From positions 117,941-181,940 of the forward strand of contig JADKHH010000036.1 in assembly GCA_016721905.1 (NCBI GenBank): DNA of 64,000 nucleotides, in the 5' to 3' direction. The notes under the pieces are model-generated. The model worked only from the letters and a program-made list of their open reading frames with translations. It searched no databases and was not told where the DNA came from. How positions within the stretch are numbered: the first letter of the stretch is position 1; each line of letters starts with the position of its first letter. The position numbers were made by a program, and so were the translations under genes. Source of the stretch: Candidatus Opimibacter skivensis (GTDB taxonomy: Bacteria; Bacteroidota; Bacteroidia; Chitinophagales; Saprospiraceae). This document shows positions 52,777 to 61,662 of the stretch, piece by piece.

Positions 52777-55700
52777 TTAATAGAAGATAACACCGGATGT
52801 TTTGTTCTGATTGTTTTTCCATACCGTCTCATCAGGCGGTGTGACTACTGTGCTCATGTCGTAATCACCAAGCGAATACCCAAGTACCCCTTGCAACAAT
52901 CGCCAGGTGGTGCGGTCAGAGGAACTGATAGCAGAAATGGAGGATATTTGCTCACCGTTTGCAGCATGCATCGCCCAGATTCCCGTATCGACCATTTTCT
53001 GTCCATACCTGAATGTCGGTTGATATGAATTGCTTCCAGTAAAATCCCAGTCAATAACGTAACCACTGCATGGTTCCAGCGCTGGCACTGGAGAAAGTAT
53101 ACCCAGGTGATTCCTGTGCTGAACCATCACATAGTAATTGTCTGCGCCATTGAGGGCCAGGGTACCACACGATTCCGGGAAGGTGACTTCTCCATCCTGA
53201 TGTACCCATCCGGCGCATGTCCAATGATTATGAGCTGGCAGAAGACCATTCTTACGGACAGTCACTAATACCCAGTCTACCACATCGGGAGGATAAGGAA
53301 CAATGATACCCGGAGGTGGATTTGGGGAACTTGATTCACCGAAATTTAAACCGCTGTTTCCATTGTAATTCCATGGTGCCCCACTATAAGGCTGCCCAAA
53401 TGGTGTAAAAGGTGCGCCGAGTTGGATAGCAAGACTTGGTGAATTCAATTTATTCTGACCGGGAAGCAGGTGATTGTCATTGAGGTCGTTTTGCATGGTA
53501 CCTGTTCCAGGAATGTATGGACCTTGTAGTAGGACTTTGAGGGTCAGTGGATCACAATCAACTGTGTAGGTGTAGACCCAGGCATATAAGAGACCTGAAC
53601 AGCTTGTATATGTGTACGTAAAGGTGATCGTGCCTGTACATCCACCTGTCCAGGTGCCCCCTTGCACAGGTGTTGATGGCGCCAGGACATTACCACAGAT
53701 ATCTTCGACGACAGGCATCGCCGGAGCTCCAGGCAAATGAGGAGCAACAGCATCCAGCGGGCATCCTACAGTAGAACTTGTTGGCACAGGTCCGCCCACT
53801 TCAGCAGGAGGAGTCACATCATCGACATTGAATGTCTGTGTCACCTGAATAAAATTACCGCTGCAATCTGCAACCTGGTATGTCCGAATCACTGATATCG
53901 TTGCACCGTCGCACATAACGCTCATTATGTCATCACCAACATGTGTTACAATCGGTGCACCATCACAATTATCTGCTTCATCCGTCACTACGGCTATGTT
54001 CGGCAATGGAATATCGCTGAAACACTGAACAGCAGTTGTTATTGGATTGCTTGCAGTAGGATTAGTTACATCATCCACCGTGATGGTCTGGAATACATCA
54101 AATGTATTTCCTGAACAATCTGTTACCCTGTATGTACGTGTGACGATTACAGTGGCGCCATCACATAATACACTGGCAACATTATCGCTCACAAATGCTA
54201 CAACCGGGGTACCAATACAATTATCCGCTTCGTCTGTCACTACAGCCACATTTGGCGCGGGAAGATCACTAAAGCATTCTACAGTAACCGGTAGCGGGTT
54301 GCTTGCGCTTGGTGGCGTTACATCATCCACAGTGATGGTCTGGAATACATCGATGAAATTATTGGCACAGTCAGTCACCCGATACGTCCTGGTCACCACT
54401 ACAGTGGCGCCATCACAAACTGCGCTGTTGACATTATCACCTATGCAAGAAACAACAGGTGTTCCACCGCAGTTGTCTGCTTCATCGGTCACTACCGTTA
54501 TATTAAAAGCTGGAATATCGCTGAAGCATTCCACACTGACAGGTGCGGGATTACTTGCGGTTGGGTTGACATTATCATCGATGATGTAGGTGTATGACCA
54601 TGGATATGTAGTACCGGCGCAATCCGTGTAGATAAAATTATACACTCTGGTGCCTTCACAGGTCACGGGCATTGGATTATCATCTGTAGTAGACCATGCA
54701 ACCGTGACTGGATTGCCACAATAATCCAATACCACGGGTGGTACAGGCAGTACTGCATTTGATTCGCAGGATACGGTGACAGTTACATTAGCAGGAATCA
54801 CCGGCAGCGGCTTAGTGATCGATGCTGGTGCAAATGCCGGGTAGTCTGTATACTGCCCGATGATCATATTATTAATATCCAGGAAGTCAATACTGGCCGT
54901 CAGATTAGTAGGCATGTCTTCAATGAGATTGATGACTTCGCCGGCTTTAATGTTAAAACAAACTTTATGAATCGTCATAGCCACACCAGCAACAACGGTG
55001 ACATTGCCATTCTGTCCTGAACTATTGATCAGATAAGAATTACTGTTCGTGCAGTCATCAGTTTCATAACTGTTGTCAGTCATGATACAAGAGTTGTTAA
55101 GTGGCATCATGAACATATCAAGTGCAATCGGAGGAGGATAGACCGGCCCAAGGCAATTAGAAACAAAACCGGTTGTATAACTAGTCAGATTACCTGAAAC
55201 CGCAGGGGTATATACCAGGTCATAGCAAATGATATCCTGACAGCAATTGGTTGCATCAGGGCAACTGCCAGGTGACTGGCTATCATTATCAGGCGTATCC
55301 AGCACCCATACCATGGATGATGGTCCGGCAGTAATTACATTCACCACCTGATTATCTGTGCTTACACATCCGTTTGCATCCGTCACGGTTACATAGATCG
55401 TCAACGTACCTGCAGCACCGGAGGTATAGCCAATGATTGAGGTACCCTGCCCGCTCGTGATGGTACCATTCGTGATGGACCATACATAAGAGCCGACACC
55501 GACATCAGGCACTGAAGCCGGCAACATAGGCGTATTCTGAACCACAAGAGTCGGTGTTGTGATGGTGGTTTCACCAGTACACATTTCAAGGACCACATCG
55601 TTACCATCGCCACCGGCATAATTGATCACAAAGGTGTGAGGACCCACCACAATGGATGATCCTTGCGCAAAAGTGCCGGAGACCGGATCTGCCAGATCAT

Positions 55701-56955
55701 TGGTGATGATGGTATAATTATCCAGGTTGGAAGGCACATATCCGAGTATGATATTCAGATTAGCTCCACCAAGGGTGACGGTACCATTTACGATAAAACG
55801 GTCATAACCTGTGCAAGCTACAGTACCATTGAGTTCCATATCCAGTTGATCTCCACTGGTCAGCAACATGTCTGCTCCCAGGGTGACACAACCAGGACTT
55901 GATCCAGGTGCGAGTTCGACTTCCCTGGCACTGGCATTCATGCCTGAGGATGCATAACTGCCTGCTTTGATATTGACCTTGTCCCCGGTGGGTGAGGCAG
56001 CATCAATACCACACTGTACACTGCTTGAATTGACCGTCACATAGATCTGATTAGGTCTCACGCGTACAAGGCCAAATATGCAACTGTCTACCTTATGATA
56101 GATAGCATCTTCAATGTCATACAGCTGGGGCAGCGTCGCTGCTCCAGAAGCTACACCATTGATGGTGTTACCTCCTGTCGCATCCATATTACCAGTCCCT
56201 CCAAAGGGCTGCTGAACTCCTGCACTGCTGTATGCGCGCTGGACGGCAATAGCCATCGTAGCTGCAGTAAGGTCGTTGTTCATAAACGTGATATCCGCAG
56301 GAGCATCATGCACCATTCCATACTTCACGCCACTCACTGTATTGCCTGTGAAATCCAGTGCATTCGAATTTGAAGATGCGCCCGTGTACTGTAGGCCAAC
56401 GGTTGTCCACCAGTATAATGGATTGTTGACACTGTTTCCATTGACAATGTTTCCGCTGATGGTACCTCCGATTGAAGTGTTATAAATAGTCTCTGCTGAA
56501 ATACCCTGCCAGCGAACTGGTCCAAGCGGTGTCACCGGAGGATTGATCGCATTGATGAGGTTACTATTGATATTCCATGCAGTAGCACCATTCTCTGCGT
56601 AATTGTAGTAAATTCCTGAACGCCACACATTAAAGGTGTTGCCTGTGACAACAGGCGTTACTGCACTGATGACATCGTATGGCTGAACCTGAATACCTGT
56701 GCGGCTATTCTCTACTGTATTGTTGCTGATTAAACCGGTCGTTGCCTGAATGTACATTGCAAAACCATACCCTAGCTGGTTGATGTCGTGTATGTTTTCA
56801 AACTTGTTGTTTGATACCACCAGGTCAGCATAATGTGGAGCGACTTGTGCACCTCCGGCAAAGAAGCCCATGGTAATAGCTTTCTCCACGATATTATTAC
56901 TGAACGTAACATTATCTCCTTCTGAATATACGCACTGGCCTTTTTCAAGGTCCAT
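52777..56955 (-). CDS. Giant surface protein, C-terminal segment
   Basis: This 1392-residue frame has a right-handed beta-helix region (about 1-290), a GNDVVL-ending beta domain (about 380-465), a PKD-like module, the cysteine module shared with the downstream protein (CYDLVYTPAVSGNLTSYTTGF, about 570-720), HYR-like modules including three near-identical 84-residue units (ECFSDIP..NVAVVTDEADNC...VTRTYRVTDC), and a C-terminal domain ending GDYDMSTVVTPPDETVWKNN, which resembles the GDxNMDGxVxxxD tail of other Bacteroidota surface proteins. There is no T9SS sorting domain at the end. Its upstream end is not a start: a one-base loss near 56978 separates it from the next fragment. Confidence 0.82.
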   Translation of the reverse strand: MDLEKGQCVYSEGDNVTFSNNIVEKAITMGFFAGGAQVAPHYADLVVSNNKFENIHDINQLGYGFAMYIQATTGLISNNTVENSRTGIQVQPYDVISAVTPVVTGNTFNVWRSGIYYNYAENGATAWNINSNLINAINPPVTPLGPVRWQGISAETIYNTSIGGTISGNIVNGNSVNNPLYWWTTVGLQYTGASSNSNALDFTGNTVSGVKYGMVHDAPADITFMNNDLTAATMAIAVQRAYSSAGVQQPFGGTGNMDATGGNTINGVASGAATLPQLYDIEDAIYHKVDSCIFGLVRVRPNQIYVTVNSSSVQCGIDAASPTGDKVNIKAGSYASSGMNASAREVELAPGSSPGCVTLGADMLLTSGDQLDMELNGTVACTGYDRFIVNGTVTLGGANLNIILGYVPSNLDNYTIITNDLADPVSGTFAQGSSIVVGPHTFVINYAGGDGNDVVLEMCTGETTITTPTLVVQNTPMLPASVPDVGVGSYVWSITNGTITSGQGTSIIGYTSGAAGTLTIYVTVTDANGCVSTDNQVVNVITAGPSSMVWVLDTPDNDSQSPGSCPDATNCCQDIICYDLVYTPAVSGNLTSYTTGFVSNCLGPVYPPPIALDMFMMPLNNSCIMTDNSYETDDCTNSNSYLINSSGQNGNVTVVAGVAMTIHKVCFNIKAGEVINLIEDMPTNLTASIDFLDINNMIIGQYTDYPAFAPASITKPLPVIPANVTVTVSCESNAVLPVPPVVLDYCGNPVTVAWSTTDDNPMPVTCEGTRVYNFIYTDCAGTTYPWSYTYIIDDNVNPTASNPAPVSVECFSDIPAFNITVVTDEADNCGGTPVVSCIGDNVNSAVCDGATVVVTRTYRVTDCANNFIDVFQTITVDDVTPPSASNPLPVTVECFSDLPAPNVAVVTDEADNCIGTPVVAFVSDNVASVLCDGATVIVTRTYRVTDCSGNTFDVFQTITVDDVTNPTASNPITTAVQCFSDIPLPNIAVVTDEADNCDGAPIVTHVGDDIMSVMCDGATISVIRTYQVADCSGNFIQVTQTFNVDDVTPPAEVGGPVPTSSTVGCPLDAVAPHLPGAPAMPVVEDICGNVLAPSTPVQGGTWTGGCTGTITFTYTYTSCSGLLYAWVYTYTVDCDPLTLKVLLQGPYIPGTGTMQNDLNDNHLLPGQNKLNSPSLAIQLGAPFTPFGQPYSGAPWNYNGNSGLNFGESSSPNPPPGIIVPYPPDVVDWVLVTVRKNGLLPAHNHWTCAGWVHQDGEVTFPESCGTLALNGADNYYVMVQHRNHLGILSPVPALEPCSGYVIDWDFTGSNSYQPTFRYGQKMVDTGIWAMHAANGEQISSISAISSSDRTTWRLLQGVLGYSLGDYDMSTVVTPPDETVWKNNQNKTSGVIFY
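53567..54575 (-). repeat. HYR-like coding tandem repeats, 252-base period
   Basis: The segment TCATC(C/G)AC recurs at 53819, 54071 and 54323, giving an exact 252-base period (84 residues). The units encode DxVTxPSASNPxPVxVECFSDxP and the ADNC/TRTYRVTDC core. The flanking modules at either end have diverged. Confidence 0.75.
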
Positions 56956-58664
56956 ACCTGCATACGCCTCACCACTGAGGATGGGTTATCCCCACTTATC
57001 TTGAAGCCATCGAAGGAAACATTATCCGAATTGATATAGACTACTTCCGTCCATGGATCTGCGGGTAAAAAGGTATTTGATTCCGGAACGATGAGTGCTT
57101 CAGCACCACGCGACATACTTGTACCGCTGGTGCCATAGTTAGGTCCACGAATGTCAAGCTTCTTGTTGACGATAACATGCTCTGCATATGTCCCTGCTGA
57201 AACAATAATGGTATGGAAATTTAAGGTCAGCGGATCATTGATCGCGGCCTGTATAGTGCAATAAGTTAATCCTGTATTATTATTCAATACCGGCCCAACA
57301 TCATTTGATACAGTAACTGTCGCAGAGGTCGTGCAACCGTTGATATCGGTTACAGTTACTGTATACATACCGGCTACTAATCCACTGATGGATGATGTGG
57401 TGGCTGCATTGGTCCATAGATACGTGTATGGTGATATACCTCCTGTTACGCTGGTAACAGAAGCAGTCCCGTCATTTCGCAAAGGACAGTTAGCCGTAGT
57501 CGTTGTCGTATTGATGGTAAGCGCAACACATGCTGCACAGGCGACTGATGGTTGGAAGCCTGTAGCCCCGGAGCCATCCACGCCACTGATCAGCCATGGA
57601 ATATAGTTCACAGTACCATTGATTCCTGCTGCTACTCCTGCAGGTACTGTTGTTCCATACCAGTTACACGTTGCATCAAGTAAACCTGATCCACCTGACC
57701 AATCAATTCCGTAGAGTGCTCCAAGCAATGAATTATTATTCACCATTGCGCCTGACGGTGAGCCCGATGCGGGCCAGTTGGCACCCTGGAATGCATTGTC
57801 GACACCTGATATCTTGTTGTTGGAAACAATGGTCCCGGTTATACTACCTATGGGCCTGATACCAAACTGACCAGTAAATCCGACCGCAGCACTTATCTCA
57901 TTGCCTGTGACGGTGGCGATAATGTCGCCTGCGCCATTCGAATTATCCCAAATGGAAATACCTCGTCTGAATGACTTCAGGTTCTGAATAATGTTATCCG
58001 TGATTTGCACATTGGTGAAACCACCAGGTCCCGCACCGCCCGTAAACTGGGCTACCACACTGATCCCTGCACTCCGTGTACTGTTTGTAAATACAGTTCC
58101 GCCTCCGAGGTCAATGATATTACCACTGATGATCTGAGGAGTTGTAATATCAGTTGCTCCGTAGTTCATGACGAAGATCGCATCCATCGAATAGGCATCT
58201 TCCGGACCGCGGTAGATCGTATTGTTGGTAATAGAGGTTGGCCCGTTGTACAATTCAAGTAAGATCGGATTGTCACCACCGCCGTTTACCGTGTTATTGT
58301 TAAATACAAGTGCGGATGTACTTCCATACCCGGCGATCAAACCAAAATTGGCATTCGCGGTACCGGATGGAGATTGCACTGCAGTCAAAACACAATTATT
58401 TATGTTGATCGTACCGCCTGAATTATTGCTCAATGAAATGGCACTTGATGCCGTGGTACTTGCTGTACCGGTCTTGATAGTAAATCCACTCATTGTAACA
58501 TTACCGACCAGGCCAGCTATGGTCACCACATCGCCGGCGGTTGAACTACCGGACTCATCAATAAAGGTAGTGCCGGCTCCGGCCCCTGTCAACGTAATGG
58601 CTTTCGTAATATTGACTTGTTCGACACAGGTACCGGCCGCCACGGTGATGGTATGTCCACCCAT
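56772..58664 (-). CDS. Giant surface protein, beta-helix segment
   Basis: Real coding sequence in this frame runs from about 58680 (QDAIDDPQTMGGHTITVAAGTC, in a neighbouring frame at its very start) to about 56980 (FDGFKISGDNPSSV). It has two parallel beta-helix domains, each starting with the TIQAAINDP/GTYxEHVxVNK pattern of pectate-lyase-like surface proteins, and a central Ig-like module CTTSATVTV. The last 70 residues are out of frame. Both ends are single-base shifts relative to the neighbouring segments. Confidence 0.78.
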   Translation of the reverse strand: MGGHTITVAAGTCVEQVNITKAITLTGAGAGTTFIDESGSSTAGDVVTIAGLVGNVTMSGFTIKTGTASTTASSAISLSNNSGGTININNCVLTAVQSPSGTANANFGLIAGYGSTSALVFNNNTVNGGGDNPILLELYNGPTSITNNTIYRGPEDAYSMDAIFVMNYGATDITTPQIISGNIIDLGGGTVFTNSTRSAGISVVAQFTGGAGPGGFTNVQITDNIIQNLKSFRRGISIWDNSNGAGDIIATVTGNEISAAVGFTGQFGIRPIGSITGTIVSNNKISGVDNAFQGANWPASGSPSGAMVNNNSLLGALYGIDWSGGSGLLDATCNWYGTTVPAGVAAGINGTVNYIPWLISGVDGSGATGFQPSVACAACVALTINTTTTTANCPLRNDGTASVTSVTGGISPYTYLWTNAATTSSISGLVAGMYTVTVTDINGCTTSATVTVSNDVGPVLNNNTGLTYCTIQAAINDPLTLNFHTIIVSAGTYAEHVIVNKKLDIRGPNYGTSGTSMSRGAEALIVPESNTFLPADPWTEVVYINSDNVSFDGFKISGDNPSSVVRRMQVWTLKKASAYIQKEIMLRSVIISWRKLLPWASLPEVHKSLHIMLTWWYQTTSLKTYTTSTS

Positions 58665-58756
58665 GGTCTGCGGGTCATCGATAGCATCCTGGATCGCAGA
58701 ATATTTCGGTGGTATTGGTATTGACTACGCCGCCTGCGCATCTGGTCAGGACGACA

Positions 58757-59317
58757 TCATTGCCGTCGCCCTCCGGTATAATTGATATCAAAGGTATAGC
58801 CACCTACGGTGATCGCTGTTCCTTGCGCAAATTGTCCTGTAACGGCGTCGCCTGCACCATCATTGTCAATGATCTTTATCATATCCCCGATGGTCGGTGT
58901 GTATCCAAGTGTGAGGCTGAGTGTTGAGCCTCCCAATGTCACCATACCATTGACAATAAACTGATCGTAGAGCGTGCAAGCCGTTGTTCCATTTATTTCC
59001 ATGGCGAGTATATCACCTCCGTTGAGCGTCATATCGCCACCGACAACCACACAGCCGGGGCTGTTGCCGGGCGCAAACGTAAGGTCTTTAGCAGTTGCAT
59101 TCATGGTCCCTGCACAGGAACCTGATGCGATAGCGATTATATCATCATTCAATGTCTCTGCATCATCGATTGCCGTCTGTATTGTGCAGAAAGTTTCTAA
59201 AGAGGTGAGGTTGACTATATCCCGGGAAATGTCACCATCATAGATATCACTACCAAGACCAAGTACATTTATTTCGCGTCCGTGACGGTGATGGTGAAGG
59301 TGCATGAATTGGTGCAT
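58757..59317 (-). CDS. Giant surface protein, short segment
   Basis: Coding runs from EINVLGLGSDIYDGD (about 59272), a motif common at the opening of choice-of-anchor domains, through a TIQTAIDDAETLND segment and a beta domain ending INYTGG. A GGG where GG is expected at 58768-58772 adds one base and stops the frame before the usual DGNDVVL. The first 15 residues of this frame are not real. Confidence 0.75.
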   Translation of the reverse strand: MHQFMHLHHHRHGREINVLGLGSDIYDGDISRDIVNLTSLETFCTIQTAIDDAETLNDDIIAIASGSCAGTMNATAKDLTFAPGNSPGCVVVGGDMTLNGGDILAMEINGTTACTLYDQFIVNGMVTLGGSTLSLTLGYTPTIGDMIKIIDNDGAGDAVTGQFAQGTAITVGGYTFDINYTGGRRQ

Positions 59318-61662
59318 CCATTACCATCTGTATATGAATATGAAATAGGATGTGTGCCGGTGCCTGCGCTGGCTGGATCAAACATGCCGCCGCTGACGCC
59401 ATCGCCACTGTAGGTACCCATGGCAGGTGTCGCACCTGTAAGCGTAAATGCCGGGACACCAATGCATACTGTTGAATTTCCTGGACAGGTGACAACAGGC
59501 AAAGCATTATTGGTTACCGTCACTTCGTCATAAGCACTGCAGCTACCGTTGGTCACTGTCCATCTTACCGTGGCACTAGTGCCCGCTACAACACCTGTGA
59601 CCGTGGTCGTAGGTGACATTGCATCGGTGATCGTTGCAGTTCCACTCTCCAATGTCCATACGCCTGTTCCTACGGATGGCACACTCTGCGTCATCGTGAA
59701 GCTTCCGTTATTGCACTGAGCCTGGTTTGGCTGATTACTTACAACAGGCTGTGCATCATTGCGGATCACCATGTCATCATCATCACTGCAGGTGCCATTC
59801 GTCTCGGTCCATCGCAAGGTGATATCCATGTCTGTTGGAACAGTGGTAATTGTAGTTGTCGCTGAAGTTGGTGATGTGATCACTGCTGTTCCAAATAGTC
59901 CGACAAATGTCCATGCACCTGTGCCTACACTTGGTGCTGCTGCCATTGTAAATGCGTTTGTATTGCATAAAGTCTGATCCGGTCCTCCATCCGCAACAGG
60001 TTGTGCATCATTGCGAATCACCACGTCATCATCATCACTACAAGTACCATTCGTCTCGGTCCATCGCAAGGTGATATTCATATCTGTTGGAACAGTTGTA
60101 ACTGTTGTTGTGGCCGAAGTTGGCGTTGTAATCACTGCCGTTCCGGATGGCCCGACAAATGTCCATGCACCTGTGCCTACACTTGGTGCTGCTGCCATTG
60201 TAAATGTGTTTGTATTGCATAAAGTCTGATTTCGCACCTGCATCAGCAACTGGCTGTGCATCATTACGATTACTACATCATCATCATCACTGCAAGTGCC
60301 ATTCGTCTCGGTCCAACGCAAGGTGATATTCATATCTGTTGGAACTGTAGTAATTGTAGTTGTCGCTGAAGTTGGTGATGTGATCACTGCCGTTCCAAAT
60401 AGGCCGACAAATGTCCATGCACCTGTGCCTACACTGGGCACTGCTGCCATTGTAAATGTAGCTGTATTGCATAAAGTCTGATTCGCACCTGCATCCGCAA
60501 CCGGCTGAGCATCATTACGGATCACCACGTCATCATCATCACTGCAGGTACCATTCGTCTCGGTCCAACGCAAGGTGATATCCATGTCTTGCTGAACTGT
60601 CATAACTGTAGTTGTGGCTGAAGTTGGTGATGTGATCACTGTCGTTCCAAATAGGCCGACAAATGTCCATGCACCTGTGCCAACACTTGGCACTGCTGCC
60701 ATTGTAAATGTGTTTGTATTGCATAAAGTCTGATTCGCACCTGCATCAGCTACCGGCTGTGCATCATTGCGGATCACTACATCATCATTATCACTGCAAG
60801 TGCCATTCGTCTCCGTCCAACGCAAGGTGATATCCATGTCTGTCGGAACAGTTGTGACTGTTGTTGTTGCTGAAGTTGGCGATGTAATCACTGCCGTTCC
60901 GAATGGTCCGACAAATGTCCATGCACCTGTACCTACTGTTGGCACAGCTGCCATTGTAAATGTTGCCGTATTACACTGCGTCTGATTCGCCCCGGCATTG
61001 GCTACTGGTTGGGCATCGACGGTGATATCAAACGTGCACGTATTTGTACACATATTCCCTTCTGTCACTGTATAGGTGATCGTATGCGTGCCTGCACCTG
61101 CCGTAGCAGGATCAAAATTTCCACCGCTGACACCTGTGCCTGTATATACACCACCTGTAGGCATACCACCGCTCAGGGCATATGCTGGTGTGGCGATACA
61201 AACAGTTGAATTGGCTGGGCAAGTGACAACAGGAGGAGCCGACTTGGTTAACTGAACAGCGTTACTTAACACCTGACGAGAGTAACAAGCAGGAAGGTTT
61301 TCTACTGTAAAGCCAGTACCTGTAATCGAGCTTGCGGTGAGGATCGTAAAGGTACCTGGCGATACACTTCCTGTTTGTGTCACATTGAGTGTGCCTGCGA
61401 GGGTCACACCGGTGAGTCTTGTGATCTGATCGTGCCCGGTGCCCGGTCCTGAATTATCTAATACTTCTATATTAATCGTGGTATTGGTAGAAAAAGGCTC
61501 CGTCCCGTTCATCGCGAGGGTACCTGGAGATGCACCGGGAGCGATGATACCATTTTTATTAAACGTTCCTGCATGCGCAAAGGTACCGTTACCCTTGATG
61601 ATCGCATTGGCGTTGTGATTGAAGGTCACGGTATTAATACTATTGAATGTACCGCTGGCCAA
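59269..61662 (-). CDS. Giant surface protein, tandem Ig-like segment
   Basis: The frame runs from about 61767 down to 59269. It opens with an autotransporter-like beta-helix (GTFNKNGIIAPGASPGTLAMNG), then an HYR-like module (PPVVTCPANSTVCI), five near-identical 84-residue modules (DAGANQTLCNT...GTGAWTFVG...ITLRWTETNGTCSDDDDVVI), one diverged copy and a final module CTNSCTFTITVTDA. The frame closes at TAA 59269, a single-base shift before the next segment. The third repeat carries a +1/-1 pair that scrambles about 15 residues but preserves the frame overall. Confidence 0.8.
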   Translation of the reverse strand: MASGTFNSINTVTFNHNANAIIKGNGTFAHAGTFNKNGIIAPGASPGTLAMNGTEPFSTNTTINIEVLDNSGPGTGHDQITRLTGVTLAGTLNVTQTGSVSPGTFTILTASSITGTGFTVENLPACYSRQVLSNAVQLTKSAPPVVTCPANSTVCIATPAYALSGGMPTGGVYTGTGVSGGNFDPATAGAGTHTITYTVTEGNMCTNTCTFDITVDAQPVANAGANQTQCNTATFTMAAVPTVGTGAWTFVGPFGTAVITSPTSATTTVTTVPTDMDITLRWTETNGTCSDNDDVVIRNDAQPVADAGANQTLCNTNTFTMAAVPSVGTGAWTFVGLFGTTVITSPTSATTTVMTVQQDMDITLRWTETNGTCSDDDDVVIRNDAQPVADAGANQTLCNTATFTMAAVPSVGTGAWTFVGLFGTAVITSPTSATTTITTVPTDMNITLRWTETNGTCSDDDDVVIVMMHSQLLMQVRNQTLCNTNTFTMAAAPSVGTGAWTFVGPSGTAVITTPTSATTTVTTVPTDMNITLRWTETNGTCSDDDDVVIRNDAQPVADGGPDQTLCNTNAFTMAAAPSVGTGAWTFVGLFGTAVITSPTSATTTITTVPTDMDITLRWTETNGTCSDDDDMVIRNDAQPVVSNQPNQAQCNNGSFTMTQSVPSVGTGVWTLESGTATITDAMSPTTTVTGVVAGTSATVRWTVTNGSCSAYDEVTVTNNALPVVTCPGNSTVCIGVPAFTLTGATPAMGTYSGDGVSGGMFDPASAGTGTHPISYSYTDGNGCTNSCTFTITVTDAK
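59754..61013 (-). repeat. Five coding tandem repeats of 252 bases
   Basis: CATCATT marks unit boundaries at 59754, 60006, 60259, 60510 and 60762, so the unit lengths are 252, 253, 251 and 252 bases. Units are highly similar at DNA level, which suggests recent expansion or gene conversion. The 253/251 pair reflects an extra T near 60232 and a missing base near 60270. Confidence 0.88.

Noticed and set aside
54047..54589. 180-codon plus-strand frame over the HYR-like repeats
   Set aside because: It is the antisense of a repetitive coding region and its protein is only a periodic low-complexity shadow; the minus strand has clear domains.
58222..58785. 187-codon plus-strand frame with a hydrophobic start
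   Set aside because: It lies opposite beta-helix coding sequence of the giant protein and mirrors its Val/Thr/Gly composition; no recognisable domain.
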